Source: Oscheius dolichura
Lineage: Eukaryota > Nematoda > Chromadorea > Rhabditida > Rhabditidae
NCBI GenBank assembly: GCA_932521035.1
Contig: OW051496.1
Coordinates: forward strand, 4,526,001-4,590,000
Length of the DNA stretch: 64,000 bases
Direction of reading: 5' to 3'
Numbering within the stretch: position 1 is the first letter of the stretch; the number at the start of each line of letters is the position of its first letter. The position numbers were made by a program, and so were the translations under genes. The notes beneath the pieces are model-generated. The model ran no database searches, was not told the DNA's origin, and was given only the letters and a program-made list of their open reading frames with translations. Below, piece after piece: positions 1 through 12,281 of this stretch.

Positions 1-396
1 TTTTGGAAAGTAACAAACGAAAAGGTGTAGTCTCTGCTCTGTGTACCAGTTAAATCCCTGGGAAACAATGAACAAAAAATAGGATAGATATCACATGACA
101 ATTATCTACAAACAGGGAATAACCTAACCCACTTACTCGTTTTTAACGCACTGGGTGCTCATGACTATATCACTAAACAGAACATATATGGAAAAGATCA
201 AAAGAAACCGGTATAAATAGGCAAAATGAAATAAAAGAAAGGATGGCTAATTTAGAGAGGGTGCAAAAAAAAGAAAGGAGCAAATGAAACAACAGTTGTC
301 GCCAGTTGAATTTTTTCTAGTGACATTTTCAACTCAAAAATGAATAGGGAGGGAGATATGTTCAAAATGAAGCAGACATAATTTGAGATCTGGTTA
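1..396. other. 3' flank of the deubiquitinase gene, no gene seen
   Basis: This AT-rich stretch lies downstream of the stop codon of the minus-strand deubiquitinase and probably holds its 3' untranslated region. I see no ORF with protein-like character and no repeat in it. Confidence 0.5.
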
Positions 397-3300
397 TTAT
401 GCACAGTTATCGTCTTCATACGGCGGTGGCGGATTGGTCGGATTCTTTTCCTGGAATTCGACAGCGCTTGTGCTTGTACTGTTGATGAGGAATTCGTCAT
501 CGATCTCTGAACAACACATACAATTCAATAAACAGCGTTGCTGCCCACCTCCGTTATCACTATAACGTGACTTTTTCGGTTCAGCGGGTTCATTGGGCGT
601 GTCGCTGTCCTCCTGTAGAAGTGTTCGTTTTTCGGCTATCATGGGAGTGTTCACCGAGCTGCGGGCCATTCCCAGTGTCAGGTCTAAGGGCTGTTCGACT
701 CCGTCCATCTCGACATCCTGGTCCTAAACCACCACTCATAGGATGCCCCCAACTCTAAGACAAACACTGTTCTCATTGTCGCTCTCCATCTCGTCGATGT
801 CGTCCATTATGCCGTCGTCGTCCTCGAACTCGCGGCACTTCACCATCAGCCGGATCTTGAGGTCCTTCTCGGTCGGGATGGGGGTGGCCTTCTTGAGGTA
901 GTTGATGTTCTTCAGGGCCTTCTGAAAGTTGGGCAGTCTATATCGGAGGGGACAGCTCACTTCGGCCTCCTCGAGGACGTGCTTGTCTACCTCGCACATC
1001 CGGGCGTGGTACTTGAAGAACTCGTCGTCGATCTCCCTGATGGTCTCGGTCAACGCCGCCCCCGGCCAGTCCTCATCCTCGTGGCGGCCGAAGGCCTCGA
1101 GGGCGATGACCAACATGGTGAGCAGTCTCTTCTTGATCATCTCGTTCTTGATGAATGGCAGCTGTGCCATTCCGTGGCCGGGCGATCCCGGCGTAAAATG
1201 GTCGACTGGCATCTGATGCTCTAAAAGGGAGGATGTGACGGGCACGAGAGAACAGCCTACCCAGTAGGAACTTGAGTATCCTCCTCTCCTCGTGGATATT
1301 GTCTTTGCTGTTCATCAGCCCGTGGAAGAGAGTGTACAGATTACGGTAGTGGAAGTCGCTGTGGGGGGACTAAAGGGCGCATTTTAGGAGAGACAGCCGA
1401 CTCACGAAGAGGTACTTGAGGATGAGCATGACCGTCTTCCTCATGACGTTGAAGTTGTTCCAGCAGAGGTACTTCACCCCGTCGATGAGGTCCGTCGTCC
1501 CGTCGTGTTTACATATCTGGTGGATGACCACGTCCAGGAACCGTCTGTAACCCTCTGGTCTTATTTGTTTGATGGTCACGCCTACGCAACACGGTCCATA
1601 TTCGTCCCCCAGAGGAAGGGCATCAGTTCGCCTCCATCCAGGCAGTCGTCCAGGTGGATGACATTCTCCTCGTCCACGATGAGGTACGGATTGCATTGGA
1701 ACTGGAACCCGGAGGAGATGATGGACCTCTTCATGTTAGGGCGGAAGTCAACCAGACGAAAACAGGCCATGATCAACTGGAGGACGGACAACACGCCCAT
1801 GACATCCCAGTAGTGGTACAGGTCCATGTATTTGGTGGCCGCCGACAGGTAGCCACACCTCACGTAGTGGGGTAGCTAAAGAGAGGACTGTATCCTTTTC
1901 AAGACGACGGACTTACGAGAGCGACCTTACACAAGGAGTAGGCTTGGGTGAAGATCATGTCCAGCTCTTCGTTGTGCTCCTCTCGGAGGAGGACGGCCAG
2001 CGACTCGACCAGGAGATCGACCACCCGCTTACTCTTGGAACGCCGCTTGTTGAGGACATTGGTCAGGTGGGGAGTGTTGTCTGTAACCGGGATTTCCTAG
2101 AGGAAGAGACTGGCCACTCACATAGCAGCAGGTCGTCGATGTAGTCTTTCTCGTCGAAGGATTTGGCCACGACTCGGTATAGAATACGAGCATAGATGAA
2201 TTTCTAAAGTGGCGATAAGAAAGGTATCGAAGGGGGACAGACGTCGTTGGTGGTGACAGTCAGCAGACCGAGGAGGAAGTTGCGGGAGAGCTCCTCGTCG
2301 AGGATGACGTTGTTGATGAACCAGAGCCGGGCCTGCTTAACCTCGAAGAACTCGAGCAGCTGGTGGATCATGCTCTCCTTATCGAAGGCTACCCCCGTCG
2401 GATCGCGCCTGGCCACGTTACTGGCCCGAATCAGCGTGTAGAACATGAATTTGGACATCATCTCCAGGAGCAGAGTGAACATCTCTTCGTTTTCCTGTAA
2501 TGAAGGGGATAAATATGGACAGGGAGCGGTACTCACAATGTACTTGACCTTGTGTCGAGCCACCAAATTGCGGATAAAGTCGAAGAAGACATAGGAGAAC
2601 TCGTTCTTCTCGTGCATTATCTTGGTGTTCATGTTCCGGACCTTGACTTCCAATCGAGCTGGAATTGCACGAGTTTCTAATTGAACTGGTTAGAATATTT
2701 AGCAAGAGAGGGGGAACTCACTCAGGGAGAGGTTGGACAGCCGCTTGTGGAGGCGAGTCACTGGCGAGGCCGTGCTACTCCTCCTGGATCCCTCAATGAT
2801 GGGCAGGTTGGCTTCGACGGTCAACGGATGGCACAGGGGGACATCCGGAGCCAGGGAGAATGTCGGGAGAAGGAGGCGATTGAGGGGGACTGCTCGAGTG
2901 TCCTTCTCGTAGAACAGGATAAAGGCATTCCACCAGACACGGGGACGGCGGCGGCCGAACTCCCCGCTGTTCGGCTCCTCTCCGAACCTAGGAGACGTCT
3001 TTGTCTAATAGAAAAGAACAGAGGATACCATTTGAGCTTGACGTCCTGTGGTTCACAGCTGTACTGTGTCACCTCGGTGTCGTCGAACTTGTACCACTGG
3101 TTGGAGCCGTCGGCCTTGATATAAGAGAAATAGTGTCCGCCGGTGGCCTGCCCCGAATGAACCACCACTCCTTTCAGATGGTAGATGTAGTTTTCGAAGT
3201 CAGCTACTGAATGGGATAATTTGATAAAATTGTTAGGAATACCATCGACACCGGGGGAAGTCGACTCAGAGTCGCTGTTGTCCTTGGCATTCATGGCTTC

Positions 3301-6300
3301 CGTCGTGTAGGGACGCATGTCGACGTTGAAGGGGAACTCGAAGTAGTCATTGAACTTGAGCGGCTCGTTCCTCTCCCAGTCGAATTCGAATCTCTTCAAC
3401 TGGATGACCAACGTGTCGGGGAGACTCTTGATGGTCAGCCGCTTCACAGCCCGGACTTTCTTGTCGCACTTCTCGCAATGGTAGGCGTTGTCATTTTCGA
3501 GCACGTCGCCCCTGACGAACTCTGTCAACGAGTCGATCATGTTGTTATGGGAGCGGACATCGATCGAAATCGAGGTGAACGGCTCTTCCCGAGAATATCT
3601 GAAAGAATAGATAATTAGGAAAGGGACTCGGTCTCACCGATGAGGGCAGTCCTTACATATTTTCTCATCCGCAAAAAGTCCTCCGAAGACGGTAGTCCCC
3701 ACTTTCGGAGCTCCCAACTTCTCCATGCCTTCGTCGATCAAATCCACGACCTTGTTATAGAACTCGTAGGCGTCCTGCTGTTCGTGGACATTGACTATCC
3801 TCTCGTTCAGCTTGAAGATCGTCCAGAACTCGTCGGGAGTGTAAGCCTCCAACTCGGAGCCGGCCAAATTGGCAAAAACCGACTGGATGGCTGCGAGGAT
3901 CTTGACCTGGTAAGGCTCGTCCGACAAGTCGTCGGAGAGAAGAACATTCAGGATCGGACCACGGATTTCGGGTATCATATATAACTGGAAAAGATATAAA
4001 TGGGAAAATGAAGGGGTGGTACCTGCTGGAGGATCGAATTCATGTAACACGTGGCCCCTCCATTCTTGAGGCCGACGTAGTTTCCTGGAGAACGGAGGTT
4101 GTTGTCCGGCTGGTAGTCCCACTGGATAAAGCCTTGTCTATCTGAAATGGCCGGGTAGAAAGTAGGAGATTCCTCTTACCGGCATAGAACAGCTTGTTGA
4201 TGGTGCTGATAACAACCTGGAGACATTGGGGACTGTCGGCCAGGATATTCAGGAGATTGTAGGCGGCTATCTGGCTCTCTTCCGTCTTACAGACGGAGAT
4301 GGTTCTGGAGGGAAGCATACAACTGGCCGACCGGGGCACAGAGAGGCTATAGTCCAACTCGGCCTCTTTGGGAGCAATCGTCTGCGAGCGGACCATCCCG
4401 ATCCCGTTCTCTTTGTGTTTCAACTGGAGGAATTCCCGGCTGCTGGGGATGAGGTAGTTGTAGATGAGTTTCTCGATGAGGTTCTGTCCTTCCGACAGTC
4501 CCAACTCGGCCTTCTCCTCGTTGGTCAATTTCTCAAAAAGGTGGTAGGCCAGCCGAAGCCGCCCGGTCAGGAGGGACTGGTCCTCAAAGTGGGACATCGT
4601 CTCCTCCGTCTCCTTGATGGCCGCGTTGAACCATTCGATCATCTCCGACTTGTACTCTTCGATCTTTCCAAGGTAGCGGTTATGATGCAGAGAGAACAGA
4701 TCTGCCAGACTGAAATGGATAGAATATGGGGCGAGGAGTAGGGGGGCACCTGCAGAGGACCTCCCAGTAGGCGGGGGTCGTCTTTTCCTGCCGTTTCTCG
4801 TACATGTAGTTGTAGAGGTTCTCAATCAGGTGCTGCGTTCCCAACTGCTTCTCCACACAATGATAAAGATTGGTGATCAACATCGTGTAGCTGTAGGAGC
4901 AGGCTCTGAAGAAGGTATGCCAGTTACAAGTAGGGATACCTCTCTTGGCTGACACACACAACCAGGAACCGACAGAACTGCGGCGATTCGAGAAGTTGTC
5001 GTCCCACCTCCGGCTTATAAATAGCCAGGAGGGCCAGAATATTGGTACAGTTGAAGACCATGTGCTCGCACTGATCCTCTCCCAGGTCGACGTCGTCGTC
5101 CAGGACAGCCTCCTCGTCCTCCGGCTGCCGGCATTCAATAATGGCAGAGTAGAAGATGTTTCCAGTTCCATTGGACTTGAACTTCATTCCGGCCTTCACT
5201 ATGGCCAGGAGGTTGTCCAAGTCATAGTCGATATCCGGACACTCCGAACCCAGCCGAAACTGTCGTCCCAAATTCTCTGCATAGGGATCCAAGTTCTGTT
5301 TCAAGTCCATAAATGTCTTCTTCATAACGGGATCCACCTTATCGGCTAGTTCCTAAACTCATTATGTTTTATGCCTTCTCGATTAGTGGATACCCTCTCG
5401 TGGAGAAAGATAAAGACGAGGTTCGGCACCAGACGGAGCATGATGTCACAGAAGAATATCTCAAAGTCGATGGTCAGCTGGGAGTCGAGGGTGACCGTCG
5501 AGAACAGCCTCAGCAGGGATGTCACTCCATCTGCCTCGAAGAAGGTCTTCTAAAAGGAGTACAGTATCCTGTTGTGGAGGGAAACTGACCAGAGCAGAAG
5601 GATCCTTGACACAGGCAGGGAGCAGACGCTCGTAGAGACAGAACGTATAGTAGAGCTTTTTAGGGAGGAACTTCTCCTCGTGGAGGACAGTCAGGAACTG
5701 TTTGAAGTCTTCCTTCGTGTTCAGAACAGCCTGGAATCGTTTTATTTTGAAGAGGAGGAATTCAGAACCGCACCTGTCTTTTTATAGGAAGACTGCCTAA
5801 AAGTTGGAAGCAGTACTCGAGCAATTCGCCGTAATCGGCCATTTGGAGGAGGGTGTCGATGAAGTGCGGATGCTCGGCCAGCTGGTAGGAGAGGAACTTC
5901 TTCTCCCGCATCCGACACCTTTCCGGGTCGACGAAATCTTTGAACCTGGAAGAATAGCGTAGAAAAGTGGAAAAGGGAGAGCATACTTCTGATCGGTGTC
6001 CGGGTTGACGGCGATCTTGCTCCTCTCCATCCTGACCATCACTATCACATTCTGGTCAATCCCCACCTCCCGCATCGTGCTGCCCCATTCCAGATGGCTA
6101 AAACGCCTTGTATTGTCCGGTCTTAGACTCGCGTACTTCAATTTTGAGCCGAATCTGTGCTGGTTGGTGGCCAGCTTCTTAACGAACACAATGGGATATG
6201 TGCAAACTTGGCCACCTTGGTTTGTCAGTATCTTGGCTGTCTGGAAAGAGAGTCAGGTTAGAGAGGAGGACGGCTACCTGGTCGGCCAGCTCGTATAGAA

Positions 6301-9300
6301 GCATGTTGGAGTTGAGAGACAGCGTAATGGGGGCACTGTGATGGGCGGGAAGGAGTTCGGGAGGAAAGAGGATGTGCATATCATCCGATCGAAAGGAGAT
6401 GTTGGTCTTGAAACCGCGGACGAGGATGGCCTTCCGAAGGGTCGGATGGTCTCGGATGACGAGCTTCTCGTCCGTCTCGCTCTTCTCCACCACCTCCAAA
6501 ATGGCTAGCAGGGTATTTTTGATCAGGCGGAAGCTGCCATCCCGTGGTGTTGTTCTCCTCATGTCATTGACCGTATTTATCCAATTCACACTGTAATTTG
6601 ACGATTAAAAGAAGAGGAAAGGAGGATACCATTTGGTGGCGATGATCTGGTTGTTGTCCTCTTTATTGGCCTTGTGTTTGATGTAGGAGGTGTACATCTT
6701 CTCGAGGAGATTCGATGCCGCCTTCTGCATCACGTCCTCCTGGGCGTGCATAATCACATTCCACAGGTAGTCCTCCCCCTCGAAGTCCGAGTCGTACAGG
6801 ATCATCTCCTGCTCCTCGTCGTCCAGGTCGAGAGAAGCCGAGAACTTCAGAATTCCCTTGGAAATGTTGACAAATTTAAGCAAAGTGGAGAAACATTTGA
6901 AGCCGTTATGGGACAGGCCGATGGGATTCACCGTTAGCATACACTCTGAACAGATTTGAAGGACGGAGTCGAAATGAATACCTTTGAAGAAGCGGAGGTG
7001 GTGCTCGAAGGCCTGCTCGTCCCGCTCGATAAAGTCGAGAAGCGTCGTCACCACATCCCGGAAAAATCGGAAGCCGATCGACTGGAGACTGTGGGAGGTG
7101 TCGATAATCATCGTGTTCCACAGGGCGACAATCTGAAAATCAATTGGCTGGCCGAGAAAGGGGGAAGACAGACCCATGAGCTCTGGAAAATGGGGAAGTC
7201 CTCCTTGTAGCAGCGTCGGGCTTCGGCTATGATGAAATGGAAAAAGTCGAGTCGTTTCCTAAGATTTGCGAAGTACGCGTCCTCCTGATCGGCCCCTTCC
7301 GACGAAGGCGTCGATTCGACTTCCATTGAGTTGACGGGAGAATCGCGGAACTGAATAAGAATGTTATCTGGGTAACAAATTGGGCCAACCTTAGCAGCGA
7401 CCTGTGTTATCCATACGCAGATGTGCTGTGCCACCTGAATTCCAAAGGCGAAGACCGTTGACTCTTCGCTATCGTCCGGACTGAATTTCTCGTCCAGTCT
7501 TCGGATGAGCAGGTTCCTGTTCTTGTCTTCGAGAGCCTTTTCCTCCGGCATCAGACAGATCAACTTTCTCAGGAAGTGGAGGCACCGGGCCACGGGGTCA
7601 TCCTCGGCGGCGCAGTTCATGGGGTCGAGACAGCTCTCGGCAACGGTGATGATCTGCTCCTCGAGGATGGTGAAGTCCTTCCGGGGCGAGACGGTGTCGT
7701 GGAGGACGTCGAAGATGACGGTGAAGAGCTTCTCCCTCCAGCAGCCGAACTCGCTAGCCGTCGACCACCGCCAGCAGATGGCTATGATCTTCCTCACGAT
7801 GGCTACCCTGTCCCTCATCCCGTTGATGCTCAACTCGATCCCCAGCCGCCTCATCAGGTCCAGTACTACCTCCTTCACCTTGTCGTCTCCCTCGTTCCAG
7901 GACTTTTCAATCTTCAGGAAGAGATTCGTAAAGAACTCGTCGAGGAAGTTGACGGCTATCTTAGAGAGAATGGCGTTGACATTCCTCTGGATGGCGTCGT
8001 GCTTGCCCAGCTGGTGGTCCCAGATGATGTCCAGCACCTTGTAGTCGATCAGCTTCCTCTCCAGCAGAATATTCATGATCCGGAGGAGTCGCTCCACGTA
8101 GGCCAGGTGGTGAAGGTTGTCCTTGTACAGCGTCTCCACCACGTGCTCCTCCTTGATGAACTCCTCCAGGTCCTCCTCGTTCATCTCCGTCATATCCGTC
8201 GTACTGAATATCCGGATAAACTCGTCCATAGCCATAATCTTTCCGAAGAAGTTCCCGTGGCCGATGGCCCTGAAAATGGCCGTCTCCCGAGTGAATATCC
8301 AGCCTTACCTGAGGAAGACCTTCATCAGAAGGGAGTGCAGCTTGTGACACAGTTCGTATCGTTCGGGGTCCGTGTTCTTAACCCCGCTGTTCCCTAGGAA
8401 GACTTTCGTGATGAAAAGTGCCCTGGGCAGGTTGGATTCCCGGAGGTCGACGGGCGTCTTCTCGATGTCCTTGTCCGTCAGTTGCATGATCTTCTCCAGC
8501 AGAGGGGCCACGAATGTCTTCAGCGCCTTATCATTTAAATCTAGTGTCAAACTATTCGAGATCAACAACATCCATCTGAATTGTCAAGTTTAAATAGAGA
8601 AATGAAGGAGAAACTCACTCAACAAATTGATAATATTCATCAAAATTAATATTTTTTGGTATTTTCTCTGCCCATTTTGTAAATTCAGTAAACCCGCCAA
8701 TTTGATAAAACCAGATAATAACCGTAGTAAACCATTCCTGGAATATTGTCCGGATTAAATAGGGAGATCTGTCAAAAGACTCACATAAGACTCTTGTCCC
8801 CGTCGTATAAATGAGGAGGGGATTCGGAGATCACCGGGGGCCACGGTCGTGGCCAAGTGGATATCGTGGGCAGACGACCTCACGTACAGTTTCGCGTTCG
8901 GATTCATGATCATCCGGAACATTTGCCAGAGACTGTCACCCATGTTGTACGAGAGCTGGCCGACCTTGAGCTTGGCCACGAAGACATTCAGTGCCCGGTA
9001 GATACAGCTCATTATGGCCTTCTGGAGGCCGGGTTGGGGAACCAGGGGGAAGGAGACTCACGCCGTGGTCGGCCTGGAGACTGAAGTCGTCGAAGAGGAC
9101 CTTCTGCAGAGTGGGGATAATAACTTTAGTGATGAGATAATCTATCTGTTCACCCGCTTGAGTACCCGGAATGTCTTTCCCTGAAATTTGCCGTGTACTA
9201 TCCCTGGAAGAGTCCGTCTTACCCTTTGAAATGCTGTCGGTGACGTCGTCCAACATGGTAATCAGTTGATTGTTCGGCAGAGAGTAACAGGCCCATCTAC

Positions 9301-9997
9301 TCGATCCCCTGAAAATGGAGACCGTCGTCTGCCCGAGGAGGCGACTTACGGGAGGCTGTTGGCCTGGGCGATGAGATTGTTGAGCACGGTCCAGTTGAGG
9401 AACCCCGCCGGTGGCATGGTCTTGTCCTCGTTCGGCTCTGGAAAAGGGATCGATAAACGGCGAGAAGGGTAGATTGGCAGGGGGAGACACCGGTGTCGTC
9501 TTTTGGGACAGTCAGGCGGATCCTCGTGGCGTGGCTTGGAGCAACAGATCCCCATTAAAATTGGGACACACCCGAACACTGAGGGTCCCGGGAAAGCACC
9601 GATGGATGCAAAAATCAATTAGGAAAAGACAAAAAGAAGCGATGGGCACCACCAGATCTGACGGTATTTATCTACTTGACTGGGTGAGAAATTCATAGGG
9701 GCCATTTTCTAACGAGTACAGTAATCTCGCCCGCGGCCCGTATTCTTCGACATTTGCCTGTTTTCACAAAGATTTATACCTTTCAAACAGATATAAATCG
9801 CTTTCTGCCGTGGGAATCAACTAGAACAGACAGTTATCAAAGAGATCGCCCAAAAAAATGGGATCCCCGCCTTCTGTCTAGGAATAATAGATAAAATGAG
9901 AAAAATAGAAGGGGGCAAAAGCCATACCTGTGATGTTCTCGGTGCTCTCGCCGTCGTGCTCGAAGTTGTTTGCAAAATCGCTACCTATATTACTCAT
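397..9997 (-). CDS. USP9X/fat-facets-like ubiquitin carboxyl-terminal hydrolase
   Basis: This is a multi-exon gene for a giant ubiquitin-specific protease of the USP9X/FAF family (about 2,500 residues in animals), which removes ubiquitin from trafficking and signalling substrates. A long helical-repeat N-terminal half occupies about 9440-4700. The Cys box (GGATCYMNS, with the catalytic Cys) is at about 4040-4080, followed by FADEKICKDCPHR near 3640. The zinc-ribbon CEKCDKKV and QLKRFEFDWER lie at 3360-3490, and the His box SGQATGGHYFSYI at 3120-3170, so the catalytic residues look intact. After the protease domain comes the usual helical C-terminal half. The tail ends in a PPPPY motif about 10 residues before the stop at 397. 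Introns are mostly 30-50 bases; one near 715-745 is about 30. The start at 9997 (MSNIGSDF) is the least certain part, because the exons between 9450 and 9997 are weakly supported. The family call is very secure. Confidence 0.93.
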
Positions 9998-11748
9998 TAG
10001 TGCATCCAAAAGATTCCTGAATTTGTATTTTCCGCCTCTATTCGAGTTCCGGACTCACTGTGTTCTAGGAAGAGTGCAATTAATAATATCAAGAATTGGC
10101 GACGATCTACTGGCGGGGAATTCTTCTTGTTCTGATTCGATATCCGACATTTACATAACGAAGACACACACCTGAATTTAGGAGGGATTAGATTAAGAAA
10201 AAGACAAGGAGGATGGGCTGGAGGAGCGAGCAGACCGGGGAGAAAAGGATATTGTGAAATATCTGGGATAAGACTTGATATATTTTGACATAAAGTTACC
10301 GAATTCACAATAAATTCAGTCTTGGGATATTCATTTTTAATTGGAATTGATTATTTCGTTAAAATTAGACGATTTCCGGATGTGATTGATGTAAAAAATG
10401 AGAAATTAGTTAGTCCAATTTGAACAGCTGATCCAACGGGCCTCATCAGTGACAGGCGTAAACGACGCGCGTCAAAATACAAATGACCACAAATTGGAAC
10501 GCGGAATAACACCGGCAGGGAACAGAATATAGCCAGGGAACAGGTGGCGGATGATAGAAATAACCAGGGACGACGACTTCTACGACGGACACGACCCCCC
10601 GGGTCCATTATTCATTCGGGTTGCAGATAATTTTTACGGGGGCCATAATTAGACGGAGGGGGGAGTCAAGGGGTCCACGCGAGGGGGATACTCCTTAAAA
10701 TGGGAGAACAGGCGGAAGAGGCCCCGTTGCCAGGGAGACTGCCTGGTTGGCCGGCACTTCGGTCTCCATACTCGAATGAGGATACGCTGACTCGACATAA
10801 ACGGCAAGAATTGATTGACACCCCCCAGCTTCACACCCATCCCCCTCTCCCAGGCAGAATTACGGGCAGACGGGCTGATCTGTCTCATCTCTTTCGTCAC
10901 ATCGGCCGCCTTTGGGCCGAGACAACAACAACCGTCGGATGTCTACGAACTCTGTTCCCCGGGCCTTCGAAGAGCAGAAAGGGAAGAATGCCAGGACAAA
11001 GGCCGACTTTTTGTCTGACCTCTCTTCTCGTCGCCGTCCCCTTGTTTGTGTCCTCCTTGTGTAGGTTGCTCGTCTTACCGTCGGCTTTCTAAGCCAAGTT
11101 CGTGCAAAGTCGTATGCAAACAGCTCCTGGGGGCGAGGCAGGGGAGGTCGGCCATCTCCCTTTTCTGTCACCCCGGCCGCTGTCCGAATTGTCTCCGTTT
11201 ATCAGCCGTCTTTGTTTGCAACCGTATTTTTGGGTACATCTCGCAACATTTTAGTCTCCAGACAGGCTATTTTTATCTTTTTTTTTTTCGGTTGGAAAGA
11301 GTAGCATTCGCCCTCTGTTGTTGAGGATTTGTTATAGAGGCGGTGGCTAATGAGACTAATTAGCTGGGGATGTCTATGAAGAGCGGGCCAGACCCGAGCC
11401 AGGGCAGGGAGGAAAGGTGCCCTACCAGAGGACAGCTCCAGACGAGGGCCTTCTCCTTCCCATCAAAGATCTCTCTGTCTAACGAGGAAATGTTGACACC
11501 TCTCTCGACCGTCGTCCGGGTCCAGTCTCTTCCTCCATTTGTCCTCCTGTGTCCCCCGGGCGTGAGAAAAGTGGACGGCTCGGGTATCACACTTTTTTGA
11601 CCGGGTGAATTCCAGTCCTCGCCGGCCGGCGGACTTTGTTTGTCCGTTTGAAACGCGGTCTCACCTCGTTTTCTCCTTTCCTGGCACCTCTGCTGCCACC
11701 GGCACTTGGCCCTCGACAACTGACACATTTCAGGCCGTCTGGGAGCAG
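9998..11748. other. gene-free GC-rich interval, likely upstream region of two divergent genes
   Basis: No ORF here has protein-like character or plausible splice continuation. The interval separates the 5' end of the minus-strand deubiquitinase from a plus-strand secreted-protein gene and so should hold both promoters. It is moderately GC-rich from about 10500 onward. I saw no clear TATA box or repeat. Confidence 0.45.
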
Positions 11749-12272
11749 ATGCTCTGTCTGGTGCTGCTCTCTGCCCTCGTTAGACTCATCGCTGCCGAGA
11801 AGAGGATTACTGTAAGTTTTTGGCCACTCGGTCCCTGCTGACGAAGAATCGCTTCAGAGAAGTGCCGCCATTAGCAGTCTGTCGGAAGAAACGTCTAACA
11901 TTCTAGGCGGTGGGTCACTTTCTTTTCTGGGGGAGGAGATGTCCTCCCTGTTTGGATATCCCCGTGCCTCCAGTTTTGAGTGGCCCCAGTTCCAAAACGT
12001 AGTTCCCCTTGATTTCCTCCCTGGATAATTAGATGCGTTCCAAGAAGTGCCCCCCTCCAATTAGGGCCCGGATGCTCCTCTCTTCCTCTCGTCGTAATAA
12101 AAGAATTTCAGAGTTGATAGCAGCCATCAACCCGGTCTATCTGGTCGCCATAGCAGTACTGGTGGCAGCCGGCTGTGCCTTCGAGGTGGCCTACGCGAGC
12201 CGAGGGGCCGCCAACTCCCGGACGGCCCATGTCGCGAGTCGGAACGGCCCCTATTCTGTTCGATCTATTTAA
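11749..12272 (+). CDS. small secreted or single-pass membrane protein, unknown family
   Basis: Exon 1 (11749-11811) encodes a hydrophobic signal peptide beginning MLCLVLLSALVRLIAAEKR and ends at a GTAAGT donor. Exon 2 starts after CGCTTCAG near 11859. It reads either to a TAA near 12027 or, through a 34-base GT...AG intron in phase 0 (about 11999-12032), into the ORF that starts MRSKKCPPP. That ORF carries a second hydrophobic segment (PVYLVAIAVLVAAGCAFEVAY) and stops at 12272. The second model gives a short luminal domain plus one membrane helix. I recognise no family. The gene ends 9 bases before the 3' end of the convergent sugar transporter. Confidence 0.5.
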
Positions 12273-12281
12273 TCCATAAAT

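Noticed and set aside
7576-8397. Plus-strand ORF of 273 codons
   Set aside because: It is antisense to the helical-repeat part of the deubiquitinase, which is supported by family similarity.
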